Origin: Microbispora amethystogenes
GTDB taxonomy: Bacteria; Actinomycetota; Actinomycetes; Streptosporangiales; Streptosporangiaceae
Direction: 5' to 3'
Length of the DNA stretch: 64,000 nucleotides
Assembly: GCF_016863015.1 (NCBI RefSeq)
Contig: NZ_BOOB01000052.1
Coordinates: 41,502-105,501, forward strand
Below the pieces are notes generated by a model. It had not been told where the DNA came from, did not search any database, and saw only the letters and a program-made list of their open reading frames with translations. The translations under genes and the position numbers were made by a program. Below, piece by piece: positions 48,974-57,728 of this stretch (position 1 is its first letter; every line of letters starts with the position of its first letter).

Positions 48974-51973
48974 ATGCGGGACACGGCTGTGACGTTCGCG
49001 GTCCTCGGGCCGACCGAGGTGCGGGTGGACGGCGCGGGTTCAGCGGCAGGTCCCACGGCGGGTCCAGCGGCAGGTACAGCGGCGCTGCCGCCGTCCGTAC
49101 GGGCCCTGCTCGCCCGGCTGGCGCTGTCCTGCGGCCGGGTGGTGCCGGTGGACAGCCTGACCGACGCGTTGTGGGGCGAGGACCTGCCGGCGGACGCGGC
49201 GAACGCGCTGCAGATCCGGGTGTCGAAGCTGCGCCGCGCTCTCGCCGCCGCCGGCCTGGGCGGGGACGTCCTGGTCACGCAGGCGCCCGGATACCGGCTG
49301 GCGGTGCCGCCGGAGTCCGTCGACGTCCACGTGTTCGAGCGGCTGCTCGTCTCGGCCCGTGCGGAGACGGCCGCCGGGAACGTCACCGCGGCCCTGGGCC
49401 GCCTGGACGAGGCGCTGCGGCTGTGGCGGGGGCCCGCGCTGGCCGACGTGGGCGCCACCGCGTGGGCGACGACCGAGAGCGCCCGGCTGGAGGAGCTGCG
49501 GCTGGGCGCGGTCGAGGACCGCTACGAGCTCCTGCTGGAGTCCGGCGGCCACAACGAGGCCGTCGCCGACATCGAACGCCTGGTCGCGCGGCACCCGCTG
49601 CGGGAGCGGCTGCACCGCCTGCTGATGCTCGCGCTCTATCGCGGCGGGCGGCAGGCGGAGGCGCTGGCCGCCTACCAGGCGCTGCGGCGGGGGCTCGCCG
49701 ACGAGCTCGGGATCGATCCGTCGCCGGAGCTCCAGGCGCTCGCCGAGGCCATCCTCCGCCAGCAGGTGCCGTCCGCCGCCGCCCCGCCATCCATCCCGCC
49801 CTCCGTCCCCCCGTCCACTTCACCGGCCGGCCCACCGCCTGCGCAGCTCACCCAGCGGCGGCAACTGCGGCTGCCGCAGCGACTGACGTCGGTGATCGGC
49901 CGTCAGGACGACATCGCGACGACGCTGGAACGCCTGGCGGAGGCACGGGTCGTGACGCTGACCGGCCCGGGCGGGATGGGCAAGACGACCCTCGCGTACG
50001 AGATCGCCCGTCACGTGGACGAGACGCTCGCCGACCGGGTGCTGCTGGTCCGCCTCGCGGCGCTGGAGCCCGGGACGGACGTCGCCGGCGCCTTCGCCGC
50101 CGAACTGGGCGTCGCACCGCAGGGCGCGGCGCCGGCCGATGCTCTGGAGGAGTACCTGCGGGACGGCCGTCCGCTGCTGGTGGTCGACAACTGCGAGCAC
50201 GTGGTGGACGAGGTGGCCGCCCTCGTGGAGCGGCTGGCCGCGGCCTGCCCGGGGCTGCGCGTGCTGGCCACCAGCCGGGAGGCGCTGGCGATCCCCGGTG
50301 AGGTCCAGGTCGCGGTGGGTCCGCTCGCCATCCCCTCCGGTCCGGTCACCGACGAGCCGGACAACGCCGGGCCGGCGGTGCGGCTCTTCGTGGAGCGGGC
50401 CCGCGCCGTACGGCCTTCGTTCACCCTCGACGCCGAGACGGCGCCCGTCGTCGCGTCCATCTGCCGTCGGCTCGACGGCATGCCGCTCGCCATCGAACTG
50501 GCCGCCGCCCGGGTGAAGGCGCTGTCTCCGGCCGACATCGAAGCCCGCCTGGCCGACAGGTTCTCCCTGCTGACGGCGGGACCGCGTACGGGCGAGGCCC
50601 GGCACCGCACGCTGCGCGCCACGCTCGACTGGAGCCACGACCTGCTGCCGGAGGCCGAGCGGCGGCTGCTGCGCCGCCTCGCGGTGTTCCGGGGCGGCTG
50701 GACGCCGGCCGCCGCCGAGGAGGTGTGCGCCTTCGACGGCATCGTCCGGGGCGAGGTGCTCGACCTGCTGTTCCGGCTGGTCGACCGGTCTCTCGTGGTG
50801 CCCGAGCCGGCCACCGGGCGGTTCCGGTTGCTCGTCACCGTACGCGACTACGCGTGGGCCCGTCTGGAGGAGGCTGGTGAGGCCGGGGCCTGCCGCGACC
50901 GTCATCTCGGCTGTTTCGCCCGCTACGCCGAGGAGCACGGCAGGCGGGTCAGGGACATCGCGGTCTTCGCGCGGCTGGGCGACGAGCACGACAACTTCCG
51001 CGCCGCCGTGGACCACGCCGTCGACAGCGGCGACGCCGAGAGCGGGTTCCGCCTGGCCTGCGCGCTCCTGTGGTTCTGGAACTACGGGCTGCGTCACGAG
51101 GGCACGCGGGCGCTGACCGCGCTGCTGGAGACCGGCGGCGGCTCCACCGGCGCACGGGCCCGCGCGCTGCAGGGCATCGGCCTCCTCCACGTCTACTATC
51201 CGACGCCCCACTCGGTGGCCGCCGCGGAGAAGAGCCTCGCCGTCTTCGAGGAGATCGGCGACGTGCCCAACGCCGCGATCTCCCGGCTCGTGGTGGCCTG
51301 GGCCGGCCAGTACGGCGGGGACCCCGAGCGCTGCCGCGCGATGGTCGCGCAGAGCCGCCGCGACCTCGGCGACTCCGACGACGGCTGGTGGCGGTTCATG
51401 ACCCAGTATCTCGACTCGCTGCTGACCCTGCGCCTGGGCGACTTCGAGGCCGCGGTCAGGGAGTGGAGGTTCTGTCTCGACCTGTCCCATTCGGCCGGCG
51501 ACCGCATCATGGGCAGCGCGATCCTGGCGCATCTCGGCATCGCGCTGCGTGAGTCCGGGCGGCGGGAGGAGGCCCTGACGGTCCTCGGGGAGTCGGTCGA
51601 CTGGGTGCGGGGCCGGGGGTCTCTCCACGGGCTGGCCTTCGCCCTCGTACACACCGCCCACACCCGGCTCGACCTGGACGAGGGCGACGACGTCGCGGCG
51701 CTGCTCGCCCAGGCTCAGGACGTGGCGCGCCGGGCGTACAACCCCCGCTGCCAGGCGTGGGCGGCGTGGGGCCGCGCCCGCATGGCGTACGCCCGCGGCG
51801 ACGCCGGGGCCGCCGTCCGCGAGTGCCGGGACGCGCTGGCGCTGCTGAAGGATGGCGAGTTCCCTTGGGCCAGGGCCCGGCTGTGGTCGTTCCTGGCCGC
51901 CTGCGCCGAGACGGCGGGCCTGCCGGACGAGGCCGCCCGCGCCCGGGAGACGGCCACCGCGCTCACGACCTGA
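48974..51973 (+). CDS. AfsR/SARP-family transcriptional regulator with NB-ARC-like ATPase and TPR domains
   Basis: A 999-residue regulator. An OmpR-like winged helix (VTFAVLGPTEVRVDG through DALWGEDLPADAANALQIRVSKLRRAL), then the bacterial transcriptional activator domain at about 118-265, an ATPase from about 310 (P-loop LTGPGGMGKTTLAYEIA near 331, RPLLVVDNCEHVVDE), and TPR-like helices from about 700. Such proteins switch on secondary metabolism or local genes; no biosynthetic cluster is visible here. The N-terminus has an expanded AGPTAGPAAGTAA run, and residues about 272-290 are Pro-rich (PSIPPSVPPSTS). GAGGAG precedes the ATG. It follows the flavoprotein gene by 43 bases. Confidence 0.93.
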   Translation: MRDTAVTFAVLGPTEVRVDGAGSAAGPTAGPAAGTAALPPSVRALLARLALSCGRVVPVDSLTDALWGEDLPADAANALQIRVSKLRRALAAAGLGGDVLVTQAPGYRLAVPPESVDVHVFERLLVSARAETAAGNVTAALGRLDEALRLWRGPALADVGATAWATTESARLEELRLGAVEDRYELLLESGGHNEAVADIERLVARHPLRERLHRLLMLALYRGGRQAEALAAYQALRRGLADELGIDPSPELQALAEAILRQQVPSAAAPPSIPPSVPPSTSPAGPPPAQLTQRRQLRLPQRLTSVIGRQDDIATTLERLAEARVVTLTGPGGMGKTTLAYEIARHVDETLADRVLLVRLAALEPGTDVAGAFAAELGVAPQGAAPADALEEYLRDGRPLLVVDNCEHVVDEVAALVERLAAACPGLRVLATSREALAIPGEVQVAVGPLAIPSGPVTDEPDNAGPAVRLFVERARAVRPSFTLDAETAPVVASICRRLDGMPLAIELAAARVKALSPADIEARLADRFSLLTAGPRTGEARHRTLRATLDWSHDLLPEAERRLLRRLAVFRGGWTPAAAEEVCAFDGIVRGEVLDLLFRLVDRSLVVPEPATGRFRLLVTVRDYAWARLEEAGEAGACRDRHLGCFARYAEEHGRRVRDIAVFARLGDEHDNFRAAVDHAVDSGDAESGFRLACALLWFWNYGLRHEGTRALTALLETGGGSTGARARALQGIGLLHVYYPTPHSVAAAEKSLAVFEEIGDVPNAAISRLVVAWAGQYGGDPERCRAMVAQSRRDLGDSDDGWWRFMTQYLDSLLTLRLGDFEAAVREWRFCLDLSHSAGDRIMGSAILAHLGIALRESGRREEALTVLGESVDWVRGRGSLHGLAFALVHTAHTRLDLDEGDDVAALLAQAQDVARRAYNPRCQAWAAWGRARMAYARGDAGAAVRECRDALALLKDGEFPWARARLWSFLAACAETAGLPDEAARARETATALTT

Positions 51974-51989
51974 GCGGCGCGAACTCCGG

Positions 51990-52244
51990 TCAACCGGCGT
52001 CCGGCCGCAGGTGACGGCACCGGTCGCCCGCGAACCCCGCCGAGGCGAGCGTCGCCAGGAGCTCTCCGGCGTCCACTGGCCCGCGTACGCGCAGGAGCCC
52101 CCCGGCGGCGTCGATCTCGAACGAGGCGATGCCAGGAACGTCCCGTACGTGCCTGCTGAGCAGGCGGACACACGTCCGGCACAGCATGGCCGGCACCCGA
52201 ATGCTCGTCGTCTCCGCCGCCCCCTGACGGCTTTCGTCTGCCAT
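51990..52244 (-). CDS. small HMA-like metal-binding protein
   Basis: An 84-residue protein starting MADESRQGAAETTSIRVPAM. The fold follows the ferredoxin-like heavy-metal-associated pattern: the metal loop is LCRTCVRLLSRHVRDVPGI (C-x-x-C as in MxCxxC, but Leu-Cys), then a beta strand SFEIDAAGGLLRVRG and a final DAGELLATLASAGFAG helix. It is diverged from the CopZ-like protein at 47.6 kb and may bind copper or act structurally. It converges with the SARP gene with only 16 bases between stops. Confidence 0.72.
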   Translation of the reverse strand: MADESRQGAAETTSIRVPAMLCRTCVRLLSRHVRDVPGIASFEIDAAGGLLRVRGPVDAGELLATLASAGFAGDRCRHLRPDAG

Positions 52245-52398
52245 GCCGGAAAGCGTGCCGTCCTTCTCTGGCGGTCCGCTGTCCGCCCGCTGTCCGGCCC
52301 TTTCCGTTCCGGCCTGTCCGGCAGGGCCGGCGCGGGCCAGCGCACGGCCAGCCCGCGGACAGCCCGGACCGGGACTGTCGTGCTGTCACCCCGAAGCC

Positions 52399-52440
52399 GG
52401 ACACAGCCCGACACAACAGCCCGACACAGCCGGCACAGCC
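52399..52440 (+). repeat. short tandem repeats upstream of the ABC exporter operon
   Basis: ACAGCCCGACAC-type units are repeated three to four times in a row, immediately before the small leader gene. Upstream, 52265-52340, CTGTCCG/CCTGTCCGG words recur many times. The region between 52245 and 52456 should hold the operon promoter; no clear -10 is visible. Confidence 0.65.
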
Positions 52441-52456
52441 CGAACCGGAGGCCACC

Positions 52457-52612
52457 GTGAACCCCCTTCTCCCCGTTCTTCCCGAGCTGATCCACCTGCG
52501 GCACCACGAGCTGCTGCAGGAGGCGGAACAGCACCGGAGAACCTTCCCGGCCACCAGGCCCGCCCCCGCCGGCACGCGCCGGGCCCGGCGCCGCTGGCTC
52601 GCCCTCCTCTGA
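52457..52612 (+). CDS. small basic leader protein of the ABC exporter operon
   Basis: A 51-residue frame from GTG 52457 (MNPLLPVLPELIHLRHHELL) to TGA 52612, ending in ARRRWLALL. A strong GGAGG lies 6 bases upstream of the start, and codon use is normal for the window. The sequence is an amphipathic helix rich in His, Glu and Arg; I do not recognise a family. It precedes the ATP-binding protein gene by 46 bases on the same strand and is probably co-transcribed. Confidence 0.6.
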   Translation: MNPLLPVLPELIHLRHHELLQEAEQHRRTFPATRPAPAGTRRARRRWLALL

Positions 52613-52658
52613 CCCGCGCACCCCGACCCCGCGAACCCCAAGACCCCAGGAGCCTTCC

Positions 52659-53447
52659 ATGACCCTCACCGAGACTCTCACCGGCAAATCCCCGCGTACC
52701 GCGGTCGCCGCGCTGGCCCGGGACGTCGTGAAGATCTACGGCCGCGGCGACACCGCCGTCCGCGCTCTCGACGGCGCCACCCTGTCGATCCCCGCCGGGC
52801 GGTTCACCGCCGTGATGGGGCCGTCCGGGTCGGGCAAGTCCACCCTGATGCACGCCCTGGCGGGCCTCGACACCGTGGACGAGGGCCAGGTGCTGATCGG
52901 GGACACCGACCTGGCCGGGCTGAGCGAGCGGCAGCGCACGCTGCTGCGCCGCGAGCACGTCGGCTTCGTGTTCCAGAGTTTCAACCTGGTGCCCACGTTG
53001 ACCGCCGCCGAGAACATCGAGCTGCCGCTGACCCTCGCCGGGCGGCGCGCCGACCAGGCCTGGATCGACGAACTCGTCGAGATGCTCGGGCTGGCGGACC
53101 GGCTGCTGCACCGTCCGGCCGAGCTGTCCGGCGGGCAGCAGCAGCGGGCCGCCGTGGCGCGGGCGCTGGCCGCCCGGCCGCGGATCGTGTTCGCCGACGA
53201 GCCGACCGGCAACCTCGACTCGCGGGCGGGCGAGGCGCTGCTCGGCTTCCTGCGCCATGCCGCCCACGAGCTGGGCCAGACCATCGTCATGGTCACCCAC
53301 GACGCGACCGCCGCGGCGTACGCCGACCGGGTGGTCTTCCTCGCCGACGGCCGCGTCGTCGGTGAACTGCCCGACCCCACCGTCCCCGAGATCCTCTCGC
53401 GCATGGCCGGCCTCGGCTCCTCCGCGCGGTCCGGCAAGGAGAAGTGA
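52659..53447 (+). CDS. MacB/LolD-type ABC exporter ATP-binding protein
   Basis: A 262-residue ATPase of the FtsX-partner class. VKIYGRGDTAVRALDGATLSIPAG is the typical opening; Walker A MGPSGSGKSTLMHALAGLD, Q-loop FVFQSFNLVPTLTAAENIELPL, signature LSGGQQQRAAVARAL, Walker B IVFADEPTGNLDS and switch His in MVTHDATAAAYADRV are intact. It drives the large permease encoded next, with which it overlaps or nearly overlaps. These exporters handle lipids, peptides or envelope signals instead of small nutrients. Length is normal. Confidence 0.94.
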   Translation: MTLTETLTGKSPRTAVAALARDVVKIYGRGDTAVRALDGATLSIPAGRFTAVMGPSGSGKSTLMHALAGLDTVDEGQVLIGDTDLAGLSERQRTLLRREHVGFVFQSFNLVPTLTAAENIELPLTLAGRRADQAWIDELVEMLGLADRLLHRPAELSGGQQQRAAVARALAARPRIVFADEPTGNLDSRAGEALLGFLRHAAHELGQTIVMVTHDATAAAYADRVVFLADGRVVGELPDPTVPEILSRMAGLGSSARSGKEK

Positions 53448-53452
53448 TCACA

Positions 53453-56038
53453 ATGTGGCGTCTGATCATCCGCAACACCCTCGCACGCCGGGGCAGGCTC
53501 GCGCTGACCCTGCTCGCCGTCCTGCTCGGCGTCACCTTCGTCACCGGCAGCCTGGTGCTGACCGACACCTCCCAGCGGCTGCTCGACGAGCAGTTCCGTA
53601 CGGCCACCGCGGGCGTCGACCTGACCATCCGGGAGGCCGTCGCGTTCGACTCGGCGATGGGCGTGGAGGTGGCACGCGACCCGCTGCCGGCCGAGATCGT
53701 CGACAGGATCAGGGCCGTGCCCGGCGTGGCCGCCGCCACCCCCGTCGTACGCGGTCAGGGGCTGCTCGAAGCCGGGGGGAAGACCATCGTGCCCTCGGGG
53801 CCGTCGCTGCTCGCCTCCTGGGAGCCCGCTCCCGTCGGGCCGTTCACCCTCCGGTCCGGGCGTGCGCCGGCCGCCGACGGGGAGGTCGTGGTCGACGTCG
53901 CGACCGCCCGCCAGCACCGCATCGGCCTCGGCGCCGAGGTCACCGTGCGGGCCGAACGGACGGCCCGGCTGCGCGTCGTGGGACTGGCCGGGTTCGCGCA
54001 GGCCGACGGGCTGCCGAACAGCACGGTGGCCCTGGTGGCACGGCCGGCCGCGCAGCGGCTGCTCGCCCTCGGCACGGACGTCTCCGAGGTCGCCGTCGTC
54101 GCCGCCGACGGCGCCGACGTCCAGCGGGTGCGCGGCGCCGTGAGCGCCGCACTCGGCTCGCGGTACGAGGTCTCCTCCAGCCGCGACATCGCGGCGAGCA
54201 GCGCCGCCGCGGCGAAGAACCAGGTCTCCTACCTGCAGGTGATGCTGCTGGCCCTCGCGGCGGCGGCCCTGCTCGTCGGCGCGTTCCTCATCGCCAACAC
54301 CTTCTCGATCGTCGTCACCCACCGCACCCGGGAGCTCGCCCTGCTGCGCGCGGCCGGGGCGACCGGTGCCCAGGTCATGCGCTCGGTGCTGGGCGAGGCG
54401 TTGTTCGTGGGCGTGCTCGCCTCCGTCGCGGGCACCGGCCTCGGCATCGCCGTGGCGAGCGGGCTGCGCCGCCTCGCCGGATCGTTCGGGATGACGCTGC
54501 CGGGCGGCGGGCTCGACGTCACCGCGCGGACCCTGGTCGTCTCGCTCGTGGTCGGCGTCGGCGTCACCGTCCTGTCGGCCCTGGGGCCGGCCCGCCGCGC
54601 CGCCCGGGTGGCCCCGGTCGAGGCCATGCGGCGTACGGCGGCCGAGGGCGTCGCCGGGCGGTCCGGCTGGGGCCGCACCATGATCCGTACTGGGGCCGGC
54701 GCGGTCCTCACCGCACTCGGCCTGGCGGGGCTGGCGATCGTCCTGGCCGGGCCGGGTTCGGTCGTCGTGCTCGGCGGGGCGGCGGTGTGCGCCGTCGTGG
54801 GGCTGGCCCTGCTCGGGCCGGCGGTCACCCCGGGCATGGTCCGGCTGCTCGGACGGCCGCTCGCCGTGACCGGCGTCCCCGGACGGCTGGCGCGCGAGTC
54901 GGCCGCGCGGGCGCCCCGGCGTACCTCCGCCACCGCCCTGGCCCTCGCGTTCGGCCTCGCGCTCATCAGCTTCACCACCGTGCTGGGCGCCTCGATCAGG
55001 GAGTCGGCCGCGCGGTCGTACACCGAGGCGGTCTCCGCCGACTACGTGGTGGAGAGCGCGCGCAACGAGATGCTCGGCGGCCTGCCCGAGCACGCCTACC
55101 ACCACGTGAGCGAACTGCCGCAGGTCGCGGTGGCCTCGCGGATCCGTTACGGGCACTGGAAGGACGGGCAGACGACCGAGGCGCTGACGGCGGTCGACCC
55201 GGCCACGCTGTCCCGCGTCACCTCGCTGCACATGGTCGCCGGACGGCTGGACGCCCTCTCGGACAACACGGCGGACAACACGGCGGACAACACGGCGGGC
55301 GGGATCGTCCTGGCCGCGAACGTCGCCAAGGAGCGGAACCTCACGGTCGGCGACAGCATCGCGATGACGTTCTCCCGTACGGGGACGCGACGTCTCAAGG
55401 TCGTCGGGCTGCTGCGGGACCGCGACGCCCAGGCCCTGTCCACCAGCTACATCGTCTCGCTCGACACCTACCAGCGGAACTACAAGGAGCACGTCGACGC
55501 GAGCGTCTTCGTCAAGGTGGCCGACGGGGTGAGCGACGCCGAGGCCAGGAAGGCGATCGACGGCGCCCTCGCGGACTCGCCGACCGCGCAGGTGCGCGAC
55601 CAGGCGGCGGCGGTGGCCGGGCGGACTCTGATGATCGACCAGGTCCTCGGGCTGGTGACCGTGCTGCTGATGCTCACCGTCCTCATCGCGCTGATGGGCA
55701 TCACGAACACGCTCGCCCTGTCCATCATCGAGCGGACCCGGGAGATCGGGTTGCTGCGGGCGGTCGGCATGACCGGCGCCCAGCTCCGCTGGATGATCCG
55801 CGGTGAGGCGGTCCTCGTCGCGGCGCTGGCGATCGTCGCCGGCGTCGCCCTGGGTGTCGCCTTCGCGGCCGGTACGGTCGCCGCGCTGGGCCGCACCAGC
55901 GAGGCCACGCTCATGCTGCCGGCCGGTCAGCTCCTGCTCGTCGTGGCCGTGGCCGCCCTGGCGGGGCTGCTGGCGGGGCTGCTCCCGGCCCGCCGCGCCG
56001 CCCGGCTCGACGTGCTCACCGCGGTCGCCGCATCCTGA
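53453..56038 (+). CDS. FtsX-family ABC exporter permease (two FtsX domains)
   Basis: An 861-residue permease starting MWRLIIRNTLARRGRLALTL. One N-terminal helix, a large extracytoplasmic MacB-like domain (about 40-255), three helices with the FtsX motif THRTRELALLRAAGATGAQVMRS near 285-305, a central set of helices near 410-465, a second extracytoplasmic domain (about 520-720), then the second FtsX unit with IIERTREIGLLRAVGMTGAQLRWM near 765. A triple ADNT unit at about 604-616 is a short DNA duplication. GTG 53444 overlaps the ATPase stop, but GGAG spacing favours ATG 53453. Substrate unknown. Confidence 0.92.
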   Translation: MWRLIIRNTLARRGRLALTLLAVLLGVTFVTGSLVLTDTSQRLLDEQFRTATAGVDLTIREAVAFDSAMGVEVARDPLPAEIVDRIRAVPGVAAATPVVRGQGLLEAGGKTIVPSGPSLLASWEPAPVGPFTLRSGRAPAADGEVVVDVATARQHRIGLGAEVTVRAERTARLRVVGLAGFAQADGLPNSTVALVARPAAQRLLALGTDVSEVAVVAADGADVQRVRGAVSAALGSRYEVSSSRDIAASSAAAAKNQVSYLQVMLLALAAAALLVGAFLIANTFSIVVTHRTRELALLRAAGATGAQVMRSVLGEALFVGVLASVAGTGLGIAVASGLRRLAGSFGMTLPGGGLDVTARTLVVSLVVGVGVTVLSALGPARRAARVAPVEAMRRTAAEGVAGRSGWGRTMIRTGAGAVLTALGLAGLAIVLAGPGSVVVLGGAAVCAVVGLALLGPAVTPGMVRLLGRPLAVTGVPGRLARESAARAPRRTSATALALAFGLALISFTTVLGASIRESAARSYTEAVSADYVVESARNEMLGGLPEHAYHHVSELPQVAVASRIRYGHWKDGQTTEALTAVDPATLSRVTSLHMVAGRLDALSDNTADNTADNTAGGIVLAANVAKERNLTVGDSIAMTFSRTGTRRLKVVGLLRDRDAQALSTSYIVSLDTYQRNYKEHVDASVFVKVADGVSDAEARKAIDGALADSPTAQVRDQAAAVAGRTLMIDQVLGLVTVLLMLTVLIALMGITNTLALSIIERTREIGLLRAVGMTGAQLRWMIRGEAVLVAALAIVAGVALGVAFAAGTVAALGRTSEATLMLPAGQLLLVVAVAALAGLLAGLLPARRAARLDVLTAVAAS

Positions 56039-56146
56039 CCCGCCACATCCTGACCGGCGCTTGGCTACGCGGAGAGGGAAACAGGCGGGGAGCGAGGGGT
56101 ATGAGCGGGATGCGCCGCTTGTACCCAGGAAGCGGCGGGAGCGGGG

Positions 56147-56890
56147 GTGGACCGGATGGGCGACGCCAGAGCAGGCAAAGGAGGGGCAGGCAAAGGGAGG
56201 CTCCGGGCGGTGGCGGAGTACACCCGGTCCCTTGCCCTCGCCGTGCTCTTCGTCGCAGTGTCCGGTGTCGCGATGTCCGGTGTCACCGGCTCCCGCCACC
56301 TGGTCCCCGAACTCATGGAGCCGGTCTCGCGAACGGCTCTCGTGGCCCCCGCCGATCCCGGTCCCGGCCCCGGCCCTGGTCACGACGGCCATTCGTCCGG
56401 CTCGGCCCATCCGACCGGTGCGGGCCGCCCGGCAGGCGCGGCCGCCGCGGCGCATCCAGCCGCGCATCCAGCCGCTCATCCGGCCGCTCATCCGGACGGC
56501 GTGCCACATGCCGAGGAACCCGGCCACCTCACAGGGCACGGCAAAGGACATGGCAGGGGACACGGCAGGGGACACGGCGGAGGCGCCCGGCTCGCCGGCC
56601 ACGGTGGAGGGTACGGCAGGGGGTACGGCGGTGGTGGTCAGCAGACGGGCGGAGTCAACTCGGCCGGCGCCCCCACGATGGACAGCCCGCCCTACCAGCT
56701 GAGCACGGGACGGCACAACGTGAACGCTCCGGCGGGCAACAGCGCCGTCGACTACTCCGGCGTCCAGCAGGTGTCGAGCGTCAGCGTCTACACCAACACG
56801 ATCAACGGCAACTGCGGAAGCGGGGCCCGCAGCTGCTCCATCAACCAGAACCTCCAGAGCGCCGAGGACAGGGGCTACAGCGGGCGCTGA
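56147..56890 (+). CDS. membrane-anchored or secreted His/Gly-rich protein
   Basis: A 247-residue protein I do not recognise. A basic N-terminus and a hydrophobic helix at about 28-47 (SLALAVLFVAVSGVAMSGV) act as signal or anchor. The middle is low complexity: Pro/Gly repeats, AAHP units (four copies), then GHG-K/R repeats (HGKGHGRGHGRGHGGG) and GGYGRGYGGG. The C-terminal 70 residues are ordered-looking, ending SVYTNTINGNCGSGARSCSINQNLQSAED with two Cys that could pair. The His-rich part could bind copper, zinc or nickel. Two tandem arrays at 56449-56500 and 56535-56580 code for the repeats. Start may also be ATG 56156. Confidence 0.65.
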   Translation: MDRMGDARAGKGGAGKGRLRAVAEYTRSLALAVLFVAVSGVAMSGVTGSRHLVPELMEPVSRTALVAPADPGPGPGPGHDGHSSGSAHPTGAGRPAGAAAAAHPAAHPAAHPAAHPDGVPHAEEPGHLTGHGKGHGRGHGRGHGGGARLAGHGGGYGRGYGGGGQQTGGVNSAGAPTMDSPPYQLSTGRHNVNAPAGNSAVDYSGVQQVSSVSVYTNTINGNCGSGARSCSINQNLQSAEDRGYSGR

Positions 56891-56919
56891 GTGCGGAACG
56901 GCATGGAACAGTATGAAAC

Positions 56920-56947
56920 GGGCGTCCTCCCAGCGGGGAGGACGCCC
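56920..56947. terminator. bidirectional terminator between convergent genes
   Basis: GGGCGTCCTCCC at 56920-56931 pairs perfectly with GGGAGGACGCCC at 56936-56947, loop AGCG. It lies between the His-rich protein gene and the convergent secreted protein gene, and can serve both. Confidence 0.82.
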
Positions 56948-56995
56948 GATCTCGCAGGTCAGAGCCCGATCAGCAGGGCCGGAAGCAGGGCCCGA

Positions 56996-57640
56996 TCAGA
57001 GCTCGCCGCTCTCGATCGCCTGCTTCAGGGCCGTCTGGAGCTGCTGGTGAGCGGCGGTGCCGTTCGCCGCGACGAAGTCGATCAGCGAGTCGTCCGCCTC
57101 GAAGGCGAGGTTCTCCGTCACCCGGGTCTTCCCGCCGGGCAGCGGGGTGAATTCGATCTTCTGGTGCGTGACCACGTTGGGCTGTGACCAGCTGTCGGTC
57201 TCGTAGTAGAACCCGTTCAGGTGCAGGCGCTGCTGCGCGTGCGTCTTGCTCACCACGATCATGCCCTCGTACGGGATCTCCTCGATCGCCGTGAGGTTGC
57301 GGTAGGTCGTGGACGCCGCCTTCCACTCCTTGTGCGTGACGACCCGCTTCAGGAACGGGTTCTTGCCGATGTGGTTGTTGAAGTCCGAGTACTTGTAGAA
57401 CGTCAGCGGCATCGGCGAGTCGATGTCGACGGAGATGCTGTTGACGACCCGGCTGCGGCCGGAACCGGACGCGGGCGGGGTGGCGTCGGTGAAGTGGTAG
57501 GTGTCGTACACGCTCTGCCATTCGAGGGCGATGTCGGCGTCGCTCTCGGTCGTGTCGGCGTGCGCGGGGGTGGTCAGGGCGGTGACGACGAAGGCGGCGG
57601 CGAACATCTGGGCCGCGACCACTCGCAAGATCTTTCTCAC
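56996..57640 (-). CDS. secreted SRPBCC-like protein of unknown function
   Basis: A 214-residue exported protein starting at GTG 57640 (MRKILRVVAAQMFAAAFVVTA) with GAGG upstream; a classical signal peptide ends at THAPAHA-like ALTTPAHA, about residue 29. The mature part alternates strands in a way seen in START/SRPBCC domains (TKRVTENLAFEADDSLIDFVAANGTAAHQQLQTAL at the end). DSPMPLTFYKYSDF and NGFYYETDSWSQPNV are distinctive. No catalytic residue set is recognised; a lipid- or ligand-binding role is possible. The frame is open to 57706, but that part is not signal-like. Confidence 0.75.
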   Translation of the reverse strand: MRKILRVVAAQMFAAAFVVTALTTPAHADTTESDADIALEWQSVYDTYHFTDATPPASGSGRSRVVNSISVDIDSPMPLTFYKYSDFNNHIGKNPFLKRVVTHKEWKAASTTYRNLTAIEEIPYEGMIVVSKTHAQQRLHLNGFYYETDSWSQPNVVTHQKIEFTPLPGGKTRVTENLAFEADDSLIDFVAANGTAAHQQLQTALKQAIESGEL

Positions 57641-57728
57641 ATGTACCTCAAGGAGCGAGGAAAAAGGGTACAAGTGATCATTGACCGTAATCTGTCCAAA
57701 ATCCACTAGAGGTTCGATACCGAACCGA

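Noticed and set aside
48974..51973. The SARP gene as the pathway regulator of a biosynthetic gene cluster
   Set aside because: No polyketide, peptide or terpene synthase or tailoring set is visible on either side; the neighbours are copper and exporter genes.
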